Source: Streptomyces sclerotialus (lineage in GTDB: Bacteria; Actinomycetota; Actinomycetes; Streptomycetales; Streptomycetaceae). From it: a stretch of 64,000 nt of DNA. Positions 35,847 through 44,108 of the stretch are shown piece by piece. Location of the stretch: contig JODX01000023.1 of the NCBI GenBank assembly GCA_000719105.1, positions 37,389 to 101,388 of the forward strand, written 5' to 3'. The number at the start of each line of letters is the position of its first letter. The stretch's first letter is position 1. Position numbers and translations under genes: made by a program. The notes under the pieces were generated by a model. It made no database searches. It was not told the DNA's origin and saw nothing but the letters and a program-made list of their open reading frames with translations.

Positions 35847-37460
35847 TCAGCCAGTCGGTGCGGCCACGAGGCTCGCGGCGTCCTGGCGCCGCTCCGGCGC
35901 GTCGGACAGGACGTAGTGGACGGCGTCCAGCAGGGCCGTCAAAGCCGCCCCTGTCGCGTGCCGGTCCACGCCGACGGCGCCCCAGCGTCGCTCGCCGCAC
36001 CGGAACGACAGCAGGACCCGCACCGCGGGCGGCGTCGTACGGTCCCCGGCGAGTTCCCGGACCGTGTGCCCGGTCAGGTGCAGCCCGGCCAGTTCGGGAA
36101 AGACCGGGTCCAGGGCTTGGTGCAGGGCGGCGTCCAGAGCGTGCACGGGCTCCCGGCCGAGGCCGGTGGCGGTGCGCGGCACCCCCGCCGCGACACGCAC
36201 CCGCATCGAGGCCCGTGCGCCGCCGTCCCCGTCCAGTGCCACCTGCCAGGACTCGACGCCGAACGGCGCCGGCGGGGTGTCCCCGGCCAGCTCCGCACGC
36301 AGCAGCAGCGCGAAGGACGCGTCGGCGGACTCGAAGCTGTAGCCGCGGCTCTCCAGCTCCTTGACCCGGGCCGCGGCCCGGCCCACCGCCTCGGAGCCGG
36401 CCCCGACGTCGTAGCCGAGCTCGCGGGCCTTCAGCTCCACGGAGGACCGTCCCCCCATGTCGGAGACCAGGACGCGCATGGTGTTGCCGACGCGGGCCGG
36501 GTCGATGTGCTGGTACAGGCCGGGGTCGACGCGCAGCGCCGAGGCGTGCAGGCCCGCCTTGTGGGTGAAGGCCGCCGCACCGACGTAGGGGGCCGCGGGG
36601 ACGCCGGGGATCCCGGTGACCTCTGTGATGAACCGTCCGGTGGGCTCCAGCTCCGCGAGACGCTCCAGCGGGATCACCTCACGGCCTCGTTTGAGGACGA
36701 GGTTCGCCATGACGGTGAACAGGTCGGCGTTGCCGCAGCGTTCGCCGTAGCCGTGGGCGGTGACCTGGGCGTGCACGGCACCCGCGTCCACGGCGGCCAT
36801 GGTGTTGGCGACCGCGCAGCCGGTGTCGTCGTGGCAGTGGATGCCGATGGTGGCACCGGTCATGGCGATGGTGTCGGCGACGACGGCCTTCACCTCCTCC
36901 GGAAGCGAACCGCCGTTGGTGTCGCACAGCACGACGGTCTCGGCGCCGGCCTCCGCGGCGGTGCGCACCACTTCCAGGGCGTACTCACGGTTGGTGACGT
37001 ATCCGTCGAAGTAGTGCTCGGCATCCAGGAACACCCTGCGACCGGCGAGCACCAGGTGCTGCACGGTGGACCGGATCATGGCGAGGTTCTCGGCGAGCGA
37101 GGTGCGCAACGCCCGGTCCACATGCCCGGTGTGGCTTTTGGCGACGAGCGTCACCACAGGCGTCTCCGCCTCGAGCAGCGCCCGCACCTGCGGGTCCTGC
37201 GAGACGGCGACACCGGGCCTGCGGGTGGCGCCGAACACCGCCAACCGGGCGCTTTCGAGCCTGAGTTCGGTGCGCGCCCTGCGGAAGAACTCGGTGTCCT
37301 TCGGGATCGCGCCGGGCCAGCCGCCCTCGATGAATCCCACGCCGAGGGCGTCCAGGCTGCGCGCAATGGCGAGCTTGTCGTCGACGGTGAGGGCAAGGCC
37401 CGCCATCTGGGTGCCGTCGCGCAGGGTCGTGTCGTAGAGCTGGAAGCTCTGCTGCGCCAT
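35847..37460 (-). CDS. cimA: Citramalate synthase-type enzyme
   Basis: A 537-residue member of the isopropylmalate/homocitrate/citramalate synthase family. The catalytic HMGL-like barrel carries YDTTLRDGTQM, GFIEGGWPG, the metal motif GIHCHDDTG and AHGYGERCGNAD, followed by a linker and a LeuA-type dimer domain. The closest resemblance is to CimA, which joins pyruvate and acetyl-CoA to citramalate. In a PKS cluster this gives 2-oxobutyrate for propionyl or isoleucine-derived 2-methylbutyryl starters. The ATG has GGAAGGAGGGG upstream. Confidence 0.88.
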   Translation of the reverse strand: MAQQSFQLYDTTLRDGTQMAGLALTVDDKLAIARSLDALGVGFIEGGWPGAIPKDTEFFRRARTELRLESARLAVFGATRRPGVAVSQDPQVRALLEAETPVVTLVAKSHTGHVDRALRTSLAENLAMIRSTVQHLVLAGRRVFLDAEHYFDGYVTNREYALEVVRTAAEAGAETVVLCDTNGGSLPEEVKAVVADTIAMTGATIGIHCHDDTGCAVANTMAAVDAGAVHAQVTAHGYGERCGNADLFTVMANLVLKRGREVIPLERLAELEPTGRFITEVTGIPGVPAAPYVGAAAFTHKAGLHASALRVDPGLYQHIDPARVGNTMRVLVSDMGGRSSVELKARELGYDVGAGSEAVGRAAARVKELESRGYSFESADASFALLLRAELAGDTPPAPFGVESWQVALDGDGGARASMRVRVAAGVPRTATGLGREPVHALDAALHQALDPVFPELAGLHLTGHTVRELAGDRTTPPAVRVLLSFRCGERRWGAVGVDRHATGAALTALLDAVHYVLSDAPERRQDAASLVAAPTG

Positions 37461-37512
37461 CGCCCCTCCTTCCTGTCGGCCTGCAGCGGGGTTCGCTGCG
37501 CGGCTTGCGCCA

Positions 37513-37555
37513 AGAGTCCGGCCGGCGACTCGAAGCGGGCCGGAAGGCTGCTTGA
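37513..37555 (-). promoter_or_regulatory. SARP-type operator (three repeats) of the cimA operon
   Basis: Minus strand: TCAAGCA, TCCGGCC and TCGAGTC, each 11 bp apart, then eight bases and GACTCT. It drives the citramalate synthase/KSIII operon. Confidence 0.75.
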
Positions 37556-37581
37556 AAGCTGCGCGGGAGGGATGACCGCGG

Positions 37582-38604
37582 TCAGTGGAATCCCGCCCGC
37601 GTCCCGCTGAAGCGCGGCGCCGGGGTGGCGGGCCCACTGCCTCTGGCCTGGTGGTGGGGGTGTGCGGCAGCCTCCGTGACACTGAGGACAGGCGTCACAC
37701 ACGCCTCCGTCTCCTCGAGACAGCGGGCCCAGTCGTCGCGGCTCCGGGTGAGGAACCGACGGGCGAACACCCGTCGCAGAGGAGGCCAGTTCAGCGGATC
37801 GTTCCGATCGGGCAACCGCTCGGGGTCCAGCTCCAGGCCCGCCAGCAGCGCCCGGTAGAACCGATCCTCCAGCGCGCCGACGGCCACATGTCCTCCGTCG
37901 GCGCACTCGTAGCAGGTGTAGAAGGGAGCGCCACCGTCCAGCAGATTGACCCCGCGCTCATGCCGCCACTGGCCGCTGTCGGCCATCGCGGTCAGCATGC
38001 CGAGCATCGCCCCGGCCCCGTCCACGATCGCGGCGTCCACGATCTGCCCCCGGCCGGAGGTCTGCCGCTCGTACAGCGCGGCCAGCACCCCGGCGACCAG
38101 GAACATAGCGCCGCCCGCGAAGTCACCCAGCAGATTGACCGGCGGCACGGGGGGACCGCCGGCCTCTCCGATCGCGTGCAACGCGCCGGTCAGGGCGAGG
38201 TAGTTGATGTCATGACCGGGGGTACGGGCGAGCGGGCCCTCCTGACCCCAGCCGGTCATCCGGCCGTACACCAGACGCGGGTTGCGCGCGAGGCATACCT
38301 CCGGGCCGATACCGAGCCGCTCCGCCACGCCCGGCCGGAACCCCTCCACCAGGACGTCCGACTGCTCCAGCTGCCGCAGCAGCCAGTCGGCGTCGCCCGG
38401 GTCCTTGAGATCCAGCTCCACCGACCGGCGCCCACGGTCGAGTTCTCCGTGCCAGTCCGCGAACGACCGGGCGCCGTCGGCCCGATCGATCCGCACCACG
38501 TCGGCCCCCAGATCCGCGAACATCATGCAGGCGAACGGTGCGGGCCCGATCGCCGCGAGCTCCACCACCCGCAGGCCGTGCAACGGTCCTGTGCCAGTCG
38601 CCAT
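37582..38604 (-). CDS. Alpha-methylacyl-CoA racemase (CaiB/BaiF family)
   Basis: A 340-residue enzyme with racemase-type motifs: GPAPFACMMFADLGADVVRI, the catalytic His region GHDINYLALTGAL, Asp in LLGDFAGGAMF, and NLLDGGAPFYTCYECADGGH with the conserved Glu. AMACR epimerises 2-methyl-branched acyl-CoAs. That fits a branched starter made from the neighbouring citramalate route. The C-terminus stops at about 340 residues, some 20 short of common homologues; no frameshift explains it. The ATG lies behind AAGGAGCC. Confidence 0.85.
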   Translation of the reverse strand: MATGTGPLHGLRVVELAAIGPAPFACMMFADLGADVVRIDRADGARSFADWHGELDRGRRSVELDLKDPGDADWLLRQLEQSDVLVEGFRPGVAERLGIGPEVCLARNPRLVYGRMTGWGQEGPLARTPGHDINYLALTGALHAIGEAGGPPVPPVNLLGDFAGGAMFLVAGVLAALYERQTSGRGQIVDAAIVDGAGAMLGMLTAMADSGQWRHERGVNLLDGGAPFYTCYECADGGHVAVGALEDRFYRALLAGLELDPERLPDRNDPLNWPPLRRVFARRFLTRSRDDWARCLEETEACVTPVLSVTEAAAHPHHQARGSGPATPAPRFSGTRAGFH

Positions 38605-38667
38605 CTGCGGCTCCTTCTCGTCGTCGCCGGAACGCTGCTGGCCGCTTCTGGAACGCCGCCGGAGGAG

Positions 38668-38685
38668 GACTCGCACCACACTCGA
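38668..38685 (-). promoter_or_regulatory. Weak SARP-type repeats before the racemase gene
   Basis: Minus strand: TCGAGTG, four bases, GCGAGTC. The spacing is right but no good -10 hexamer follows at 8 bp, so this is a tentative site for the racemase gene. Confidence 0.4.
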
Positions 38686-38764
38686 ACACGCCGGTCACCG
38701 CGCCGTTCGGATCCGCGGGGCGGTGGGGGACGGGTGCTCGCCGTGGCCGGCGGCCACCCGGCGT

Positions 38765-38796
38765 TCCAGCCGTGCTCGAGCACCCGCACCTAGCCT
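38765..38796 (+). promoter_or_regulatory. SARP-type operator/promoter of the epoxide hydrolase operon
   Basis: Plus strand: TCCAGCC, four bases, TCGAGCA, eight bases, TAGCCT. It lies 40 bp before the epoxide hydrolase GTG. Confidence 0.7.
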
Positions 38797-38835
38797 CCGC
38801 GGGACACCTAGGACGTACGCGATCCGGGAGGGCCA

Positions 38836-39960
38836 GTGAGGAGCAGGAGCGTCACACCGTTCCATGTGGAGTTCGGCGAGGAGGATCTCGCCGATCTCAG
38901 GGACCGGCTGACCCGGACCCGCTGGCCCGAGGCGGAGCCCGTGGACGACTGGTCCCAGGGCGTTCCCCTGGAGTATCTGCGGGAGCTGGCCGAGTACTGG
39001 AGGACGGCCTACGACTGGTGGCCCGCCCAGGACCGCCTGAACGCGCTGCCGCAGTTCCGCACCGAGATCGACGGCCTCGGCATCCACTTCCTGCACGTGC
39101 GCTCCCCACACCCGGACGCGATGCCGCTCCTCGTCAGCCACGGCTGGCCCGGCTCGGTCATCGAGTTCCTCGATCTCATCAGGCCGCTGACACACCCCGA
39201 CGACCCCGCCGACGCCTTCCACGTGGTGGCGCCCTCGCTCCCCGGCTTCGCCTTCAGCCACAAGCCGACGACCACCGGGTGGACGGTGGAGCGCACGGCC
39301 GCGGCCTGGGCCGAGCTGATGAGCCGGCTCGGCTACGAGCGCTACGGGGCCCACGGTGTCGACTGGGGCTCGTTCCTGACCGGCGTGCTCGGCGAAACCG
39401 AGAGCGCGCATCTGACCGGCATCCACCTGGCGATGCCGTTCGCCCGCCCGCCTCAGGAACAAGTGACCTTGGACGAGCGGGACGTGGCGGGCCTGGCGGC
39501 GCTCAAGGAGTTCCAGCGTCACGAGGGCGGTTATTCGGCGATCCAGGCGACCCGGCCGCAGACCCTGGGGTACGGCCTGGTCGACTCGCCCGTCGCCCAG
39601 CTGGCCTGGATGGCCGAGAAGTACTGGGCGTGGACCGACCACGACGGTGACCTGGAGAAGGTGATCCCGCGCGACCGGCTGCTCGACGCGGTGACGCTGG
39701 CGTGGCTGTGCCGCACCGGCGCCTCGTCGGCCCGCATCTACTGGGAGAGCCACAACCGGATGGCCCTCGCCCCCGTCCCTGTGCCGGCCGCGCTCGCCGT
39801 GTTCCCCAAGGATGCGCGGATGCCCCGCCCCTGGTGCGAGGCCCGCTTCACGGACCTGCGCCGCTGGACGGACCACGAGCGCGGCGGCCATTTCCCGGCC
39901 CTGGAGCAGCCGGGACTCCTGGTGGACGAACTGCGCTCGTTCTTCCGGACGTTGCGCTGA
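38836..39960 (+). CDS. Epoxide hydrolase (alpha/beta hydrolase)
   Basis: A 374-residue microsomal-type epoxide hydrolase. An N-terminal EHN cap region is followed by the oxyanion motif SHGWPGSV, the nucleophile Asp in GVDWGSFLTG, and the His in HERGGHFPALE. Two Tyr/Trp-rich cap helices are present. It could open an epoxide on the polyketide or detoxify a reactive product. The GTG start has GGGAGGG upstream. It is divergent from the racemase gene and followed by an SDR in the same direction. Confidence 0.9.
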   Translation: MRSRSVTPFHVEFGEEDLADLRDRLTRTRWPEAEPVDDWSQGVPLEYLRELAEYWRTAYDWWPAQDRLNALPQFRTEIDGLGIHFLHVRSPHPDAMPLLVSHGWPGSVIEFLDLIRPLTHPDDPADAFHVVAPSLPGFAFSHKPTTTGWTVERTAAAWAELMSRLGYERYGAHGVDWGSFLTGVLGETESAHLTGIHLAMPFARPPQEQVTLDERDVAGLAALKEFQRHEGGYSAIQATRPQTLGYGLVDSPVAQLAWMAEKYWAWTDHDGDLEKVIPRDRLLDAVTLAWLCRTGASSARIYWESHNRMALAPVPVPAALAVFPKDARMPRPWCEARFTDLRRWTDHERGGHFPALEQPGLLVDELRSFFRTLR

Positions 39961-40056
39961 GTCCTCCGGCGGCCGGGCCGAGCGACGCTCCAGCCGCAGC
40001 CGACCCGGGACACCGAAGGTGGCGGGAGACCGACCGACTCATGACGGAGGAAAGCG

Positions 40057-40893
40057 ATGGGTAAGTTCGACGGCAAGGTTGTGCTGGTCACAGGAGCGGC
40101 CCGGGGGCAGGGGCGCTCTCACGCGATCCGGTTCGCCCGCGAGGGAGCCGACGTCGCCGTCATCGACGTCGCGGCGCAGGTCGGCTCCGTGCCCTACGGG
40201 ATGCCGGGCACCGACGACTTGGACGAGACCGCCAAACTGGTGGAGAACCTCGGCCGCAAGTGTGTCTCCGGCAGGGTGGACGTGCGGGATGCGCAGCGGC
40301 TCGGCAGCTTCGTCGAACAGGTCGAGGAGGAACTGGGCGGTGTGGACTTCCTGCTCGCCAACGCCGGGATCTTCTCGTTCTCCAAGATCGCCGAGATGTC
40401 GGACCAGACCTGGCAGGACATGGTCGACGTGAACCTGACCGGCGCGTTCCATTCGATCCGTGCCGTGCTGCCCGGCATGATCGCACGGGGCCGGGGCCGG
40501 ATCATCGCGACGTCGTCGATGGCCGGGAAGATGGGCATGGCCAACGTCGGCCACTACGCCGCGACGAAGTGGGGGCTCATCGGACTGGTCAAGTCGGTGG
40601 CCACGGAGGTCGGCCGGCACGGGATCACGGCCAACGTCGTGTGCACAGGAGCGGTCGACACCCCGATGATCAACAACCCGAGCTCGCTCAAGCTGTTCCT
40701 GCCGCACCTGGACAACCCGAGCCAGGAAGAAGTCGTGCAGGCGTTCAGCCAGTTCAACACCATCCCGAAGGCATGGGCCGACTGTGAGGACATCTCGAAC
40801 ACGATGGTGTTCCTGTGCTCCGAGGAAGCCCGCTACATCACCGGCGAGACCATCGCCGTCGCATTGGGCCAGAACGCTGCCAACGCGACCTGA
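40057..40893 (+). CDS. Mycofactocin-coupled-type SDR
   Basis: A 278-residue short-chain dehydrogenase. The Rossmann motif reads TGAARGQGRSHA, the pattern of mycofactocin-associated SDRs, which hold NAD tightly. The Asp-rich insert after beta-2, NAGIF and the active-site HYAATKWGL are visible. It follows the epoxide hydrolase by 96 bp and is probably a tailoring enzyme that oxidises or reduces a carbonyl on the polyketide. The mycofactocin link rests on family resemblance only. Confidence 0.85.
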   Translation: MGKFDGKVVLVTGAARGQGRSHAIRFAREGADVAVIDVAAQVGSVPYGMPGTDDLDETAKLVENLGRKCVSGRVDVRDAQRLGSFVEQVEEELGGVDFLLANAGIFSFSKIAEMSDQTWQDMVDVNLTGAFHSIRAVLPGMIARGRGRIIATSSMAGKMGMANVGHYAATKWGLIGLVKSVATEVGRHGITANVVCTGAVDTPMINNPSSLKLFLPHLDNPSQEEVVQAFSQFNTIPKAWADCEDISNTMVFLCSEEARYITGETIAVALGQNAANAT

Positions 40894-40975
40894 GCGATCC
40901 TGCGGCCCGAGACAGCCCGGGCCGCTCCGCGACGAACTCCGTCGTCCCTGCCGCCTGTGCCGCCGGTCGGACCGC

Positions 40976-41013
40976 GCGCGCCGGCGGCTCCCCGTCGGGA
41001 GCCGCCGGCGCGC
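40976..41013. terminator. Bidirectional hairpin between SDR and nucleotidylyltransferase
   Basis: A 17-bp perfect stem, starting GCGCGCCGGCGGCTCCC (40976-40992), with a four-base loop CGTC and its complement at 40997-41013. It lies between the convergent SDR and RmlA-type genes. Confidence 0.75.
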
Positions 41014-41029
41014 TCGTCGTGTCCCCACG

Positions 41030-42094
41030 TCACGCGGCCACTTCGACGCTGGAGTGGTCACCGACGACCAGCTTGCCGCAGCGGGCGAACACCGTCGAAC
41101 TGACGGTGGCGTCCCGGCCGATGACCGACGCCCGCACCCCGCCGACCCGCCGCAGCGCCGCGCCGTCCAACAGGATCGAGTCCTGCACCTCGGCCGTGTC
41201 GAGCACGCAGTCCCCACCGATCGCTGTGTGCGGGCCGACGACACTGTCCCTGACGACCGCACCGGGCCCGATGACCACGGGTCCGGTGATACGCGACCGG
41301 ATGACGCGTGCACCCTCCCCGACCGCCACGGAACCCTCCAGTTCGCTCTCCCCGTCCACCTCACCGCACAGGGACGGCGCGAGACGGTCCAGGAGTTCCC
41401 GGTTGCACTCCAGCACGTCCTCGATCCGTCCGGTGTCCTTCCAGAAGCCGGAGTAGATGCGGGCCCGTACGTCCGCCCCCCGGTCCACCATCCACTGCAG
41501 GGCGTCCGTGATCTCCAGCTCCCCCCTGGCACTCGGCCGGATCGCGGCGACCGCCTCGTGCACCGAGGCGGTGAAGAAGTACACGCCGATCACCGCCAGA
41601 TCGCTGCGCGGCCGGGCCGGCTTCTCGGTGAGCGCGAGCACCTGACCGTCCTCGCCCACCTCGGCGACGCCGAACTCCCGGGGATCGGGCACCTTGTGCA
41701 CCACGATCTGGGCAGCCGGGCGCCGGGCGCGGAAGGCGTCGGCGATGTCCTGGACCCCGTCGGTGAGCATATTGTCGCCGAGATACATGACGAAGTCGTC
41801 CTCGCCCAGGAACTCCCTGGCGATGACGATGCAGTGGGCCAGGCCCCGTGGCTCGTCCTGACGGATATAGGTGATCCGCACACCCAGCGGGCCCCCGTCA
41901 CCGAGAACCGAGGCGATCTCGTCGCCCCGGTCCCCGACCACGACGCCGATGTCGACGACGCCCATGTCGCGCAGGCTTCCGACGACATGGCAGAGGACCG
42001 GCCGGCCCGCGATCGGGATCAGCTGTTTGGGCATGGAGTGGCTGAACGGACGCAACCTGCTGCCCAGCCCTCCGGCCAGCACGAGTGCCTTCAT
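41030..42094 (-). CDS. Glucose-1-phosphate nucleotidylyltransferase (RmlA/StrD type)
   Basis: A 354-residue sugar nucleotidylyltransferase. The N-terminal motif is ALVLAGGLGSRLRPFSHSMP, followed by the sugar-phosphate domain. The C-terminal third is a left-handed beta-helix (repeats such as GPVVIGPGAVVRDSVVGPHT), as in the longer StrD-type enzymes. It makes dTDP-glucose from glucose 1-phosphate and so starts the deoxysugar branch. A 4,6-dehydratase for the next step is not in this window. Confidence 0.92.
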   Translation of the reverse strand: MKALVLAGGLGSRLRPFSHSMPKQLIPIAGRPVLCHVVGSLRDMGVVDIGVVVGDRGDEIASVLGDGGPLGVRITYIRQDEPRGLAHCIVIAREFLGEDDFVMYLGDNMLTDGVQDIADAFRARRPAAQIVVHKVPDPREFGVAEVGEDGQVLALTEKPARPRSDLAVIGVYFFTASVHEAVAAIRPSARGELEITDALQWMVDRGADVRARIYSGFWKDTGRIEDVLECNRELLDRLAPSLCGEVDGESELEGSVAVGEGARVIRSRITGPVVIGPGAVVRDSVVGPHTAIGGDCVLDTAEVQDSILLDGAALRRVGGVRASVIGRDATVSSTVFARCGKLVVGDHSSVEVAA

Positions 42095-42125
42095 GGGAAG
42101 TCCTCCGTCGCGGTGTCACCGGGCC

Positions 42126-42188
42126 GCCGCGACCCGACGGCCGTCGGTCCTGACGTGCTGGCGCAGAATGCGGCCGTCGGGTCGCGGC
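42126..42188. repeat. 18-bp inverted repeat upstream of a DNA glycosylase gene
   Basis: GCCGCGACCCGACGGCCG (42126-42143) and its exact complement (42171-42188) flank a 27-bp spacer in the divergent gap between the nucleotidylyltransferase and AlkZ-like genes. Both genes point away from it, so it is not an ordinary terminator. It may be an operator or an attenuator for the nucleotidylyltransferase leader. Confidence 0.6.
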
Positions 42189-42192
42189 ACGC

Positions 42193-42224
42193 TCAACACC
42201 CGCTGGTGCTCGGCCGAAGTTCGA
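42193..42224 (-). promoter_or_regulatory. SARP-type operator/promoter of the nucleotidylyltransferase
   Basis: Minus strand: TCGAACT, four bases, CCGAGCA, eight bases, TGTTGA. It overlaps the divergent operator of the AlkZ-like gene. Confidence 0.6.
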
Positions 42225-42252
42225 GCCGACGACGAGCCCCGCGCCCCCGCAG
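42210..42252 (+). promoter_or_regulatory. SARP-type repeats of the first AlkZ-like gene
   Basis: Plus strand: TCGGCCG, TCGAGCC and ACGAGCC, each 11 bp apart, ending 52 bp before the ATG. The hexamer at the -10 position (CCGCAG) is poor, so promoter strength is doubtful. Confidence 0.55.
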
Positions 42253-42290
42253 TGGGGCAGACATCGCCCGCCCCCACCCGAGGACATCAG

Positions 42291-43451
42291 ATGGCCATCC
42301 GGACAACGCCGAGCGGACCCCGACGGCAGAGCGTCCGCACGGACGTCCCCACCCTGTGCGACACCGCTCTGAACCGGGCGCTCCTCGCCCGCCAGCTCCT
42401 GCTGCAGCGCCACCGTCTGGGCACGGTCGAAGCGGTGGCTCTCCTGGTGGGCCTGCAGGCCCAGGCGCCCCACCCTCCCTACATCGGCCTGTGGACCCGC
42501 CTGGCGGACTTCACGACGGCGCACCTCGCCCAGGCGATCGAGGACCGTTCCCTGGTCCGCCTCGCCATCATGCGCAGCACGGTCCATCTGGTCACGGCCG
42601 CCGACTGTCTGGCGCTGCGCCCGCTGGCCCAACCCGCTCTCGACCGTGATCTGCGGGCCTCCGGCTCGGGCGCGCGCGTGGCGGATGTCCCCGTGCCGGC
42701 GCTGGCCGCCGAGGCTCGCGCCGCGCTGGCCCAGCGCCCTCTGACCACCAAGGAACTGGGCGCGGCGCTGCACGAGCGGTGGCCGGGCGCCGAGGCCGGG
42801 GACCTGGCGTACGCGGCGCGCACCCTCCTGCCTCTGGTACAGGTACCGCCCCGCGGGATCTGGGGTGTAGGCGGCCAGACCCGCTACGCGACCGCGGAGT
42901 CCTGGCTCGGTGAGCGGCTCGCCACCCGGCCGTCACTGGAGGACATGGTGCTGCGCTACCTCGCCGCCTTCGGCCCGGCCACGGTCAAGGACGTCCAGAC
43001 CTGGTCGGGACTCACCCGGCTGCGCACGGTCATCGACGGCCTGCGTCCGCGCCTGCGCCTGGCCCGTGACACGAACGGCAACGAACTCTTCGACGTCCCC
43101 GGAGCACCGCTGCCCGCCCCCGACACTCCCGCCCCGGTCCGCTTCCTGCCGGAGTTCGACAACATCCTGCTGTCGCATGCCGATCGGAACCGGATCATCT
43201 CGACACGGGACCGTGCCCGGATCTTCACTCGCAACGGCATCGTCCGCGCCACGATCCTGGTCGACGGCTTCGTCCGGGGCACCTGGCGGATCGACCGCGA
43301 CGGTGCCACGGCCACCCTGCTGATCGAGCCGTTCACCACGCCGGCCGACGCGGACCGCGCCGCGCTGGCCGAGGAGGGCGCACGGCTGCTCGGGTTCGCC
43401 GCGGCCGACGCGGACCGCCACGGCGTGCGCTTCGCCGAGCCGGTTCTGTAG
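42291..43451 (+). CDS. AlkZ-like DNA glycosylase, copy 1
   Basis: A 386-residue HTH_42 winged-helix protein of the AlkZ/YcaQ family. The catalytic QxQ motif is Gln56-Ala-Gln58 in VGLQAQAPHPPYIGLW. Later motifs include YLAAFGPATVKDVQTWSGL and FLPEFDNILLSHADR. AlkZ, HedH4 and the Txn/Lld relatives unhook bulky DNA adducts made by their own cluster's product. It is likely a self-resistance gene here. The ATG has a modest GAGG site. Two paralogues lie at 45.5 and 49.6 kb. Confidence 0.88.
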   Translation: MAIRTTPSGPRRQSVRTDVPTLCDTALNRALLARQLLLQRHRLGTVEAVALLVGLQAQAPHPPYIGLWTRLADFTTAHLAQAIEDRSLVRLAIMRSTVHLVTAADCLALRPLAQPALDRDLRASGSGARVADVPVPALAAEARAALAQRPLTTKELGAALHERWPGAEAGDLAYAARTLLPLVQVPPRGIWGVGGQTRYATAESWLGERLATRPSLEDMVLRYLAAFGPATVKDVQTWSGLTRLRTVIDGLRPRLRLARDTNGNELFDVPGAPLPAPDTPAPVRFLPEFDNILLSHADRNRIISTRDRARIFTRNGIVRATILVDGFVRGTWRIDRDGATATLLIEPFTTPADADRAALAEEGARLLGFAAADADRHGVRFAEPVL

Positions 43452-43457
43452 CGGCGC

Positions 43458-43489
43458 TCCAGAGCGTGTCCAGGAACCGGGGCCACTGT
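43458..43489 (+). promoter_or_regulatory. SARP-type operator/promoter of the SnoaL-like/dehydratase operon
   Basis: Plus strand: TCCAGAG, four bases, TCCAGGA, eight bases, CACTGT, 62 bp before the GTG start. The heptamers share the TCCAG core and the standard geometry. Confidence 0.6.
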
Positions 43490-43550
43490 CAGAACACCCG
43501 GCCACGTCGCCGTGAACAGCGGCGGCGTGCCCTGAACGGAAGGAGTCGGT

Positions 43551-44081
43551 GTGTCTCGGACAGCGCAGGGCACCGGACAGCGGGTCACCCCGGACCTCTA
43601 CATCGAGGTACAGCAGTTCTACGCGCACCAGATGCCACTCCTGGAGGAACGCAGGTTCGAGGAGTTCCTTCAGACGCTCACCGAGGACGGCTCGATCGAG
43701 CACCGTCCCGGGGGCTGGAAGATCGAAGGGCGCCGACGGCTGCTGACCGAGATGCAGCAGCGCCGGGGGGACCCGGAGCGGCCGCTCGTCGACGAGGTGT
43801 CGGCGCGCGAGGCGCGGCAGAAGAACATCGCGTACTACGACGGACTGGTGTACCGGTACTGGTTCGACCGGATGCGGATCGATCCGGTCGACGAGAACAC
43901 CCTGCACGTCAGGTACCAGGCCATCGTGAGCATGACCGACGCCGCGGGCAAGGTGAGCTTCGAGCCGACGACGGTCGTGGAGGACGTCCTGGTCCGCCTC
44001 GACGGCAGGCTGTACACACGTTCCCGCCTGGTCACGCACGACTCGCCGGCCTGGGCCGACAAGATCCACAACCCGTCCTGA
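43551..44081 (+). CDS. SnoaL/NTF2-like fold protein
   Basis: A 176-residue protein of the nuclear-transport-factor-2 superfamily. The N-terminal helices (LYIEVQQFYAHQMPLLEERR) form the cone opening, followed by curved strands such as EHRPGGWKIEGRRRL and VRYQAIVSMTDAAGKV. Relatives in aromatic polyketide clusters act as cyclases, hydroxylases or epimerases; the last part resembles dioxygenase beta subunits. The exact reaction cannot be told. The GTG start has GGAAGGAG upstream, and the sugar 2,3-dehydratase follows by 27 bp. Confidence 0.75.
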   Translation: MSRTAQGTGQRVTPDLYIEVQQFYAHQMPLLEERRFEEFLQTLTEDGSIEHRPGGWKIEGRRRLLTEMQQRRGDPERPLVDEVSAREARQKNIAYYDGLVYRYWFDRMRIDPVDENTLHVRYQAIVSMTDAAGKVSFEPTTVVEDVLVRLDGRLYTRSRLVTHDSPAWADKIHNPS

Positions 44082-44108
44082 CCACCCCGTTCACGGTGGA
44101 GGTTGCCC

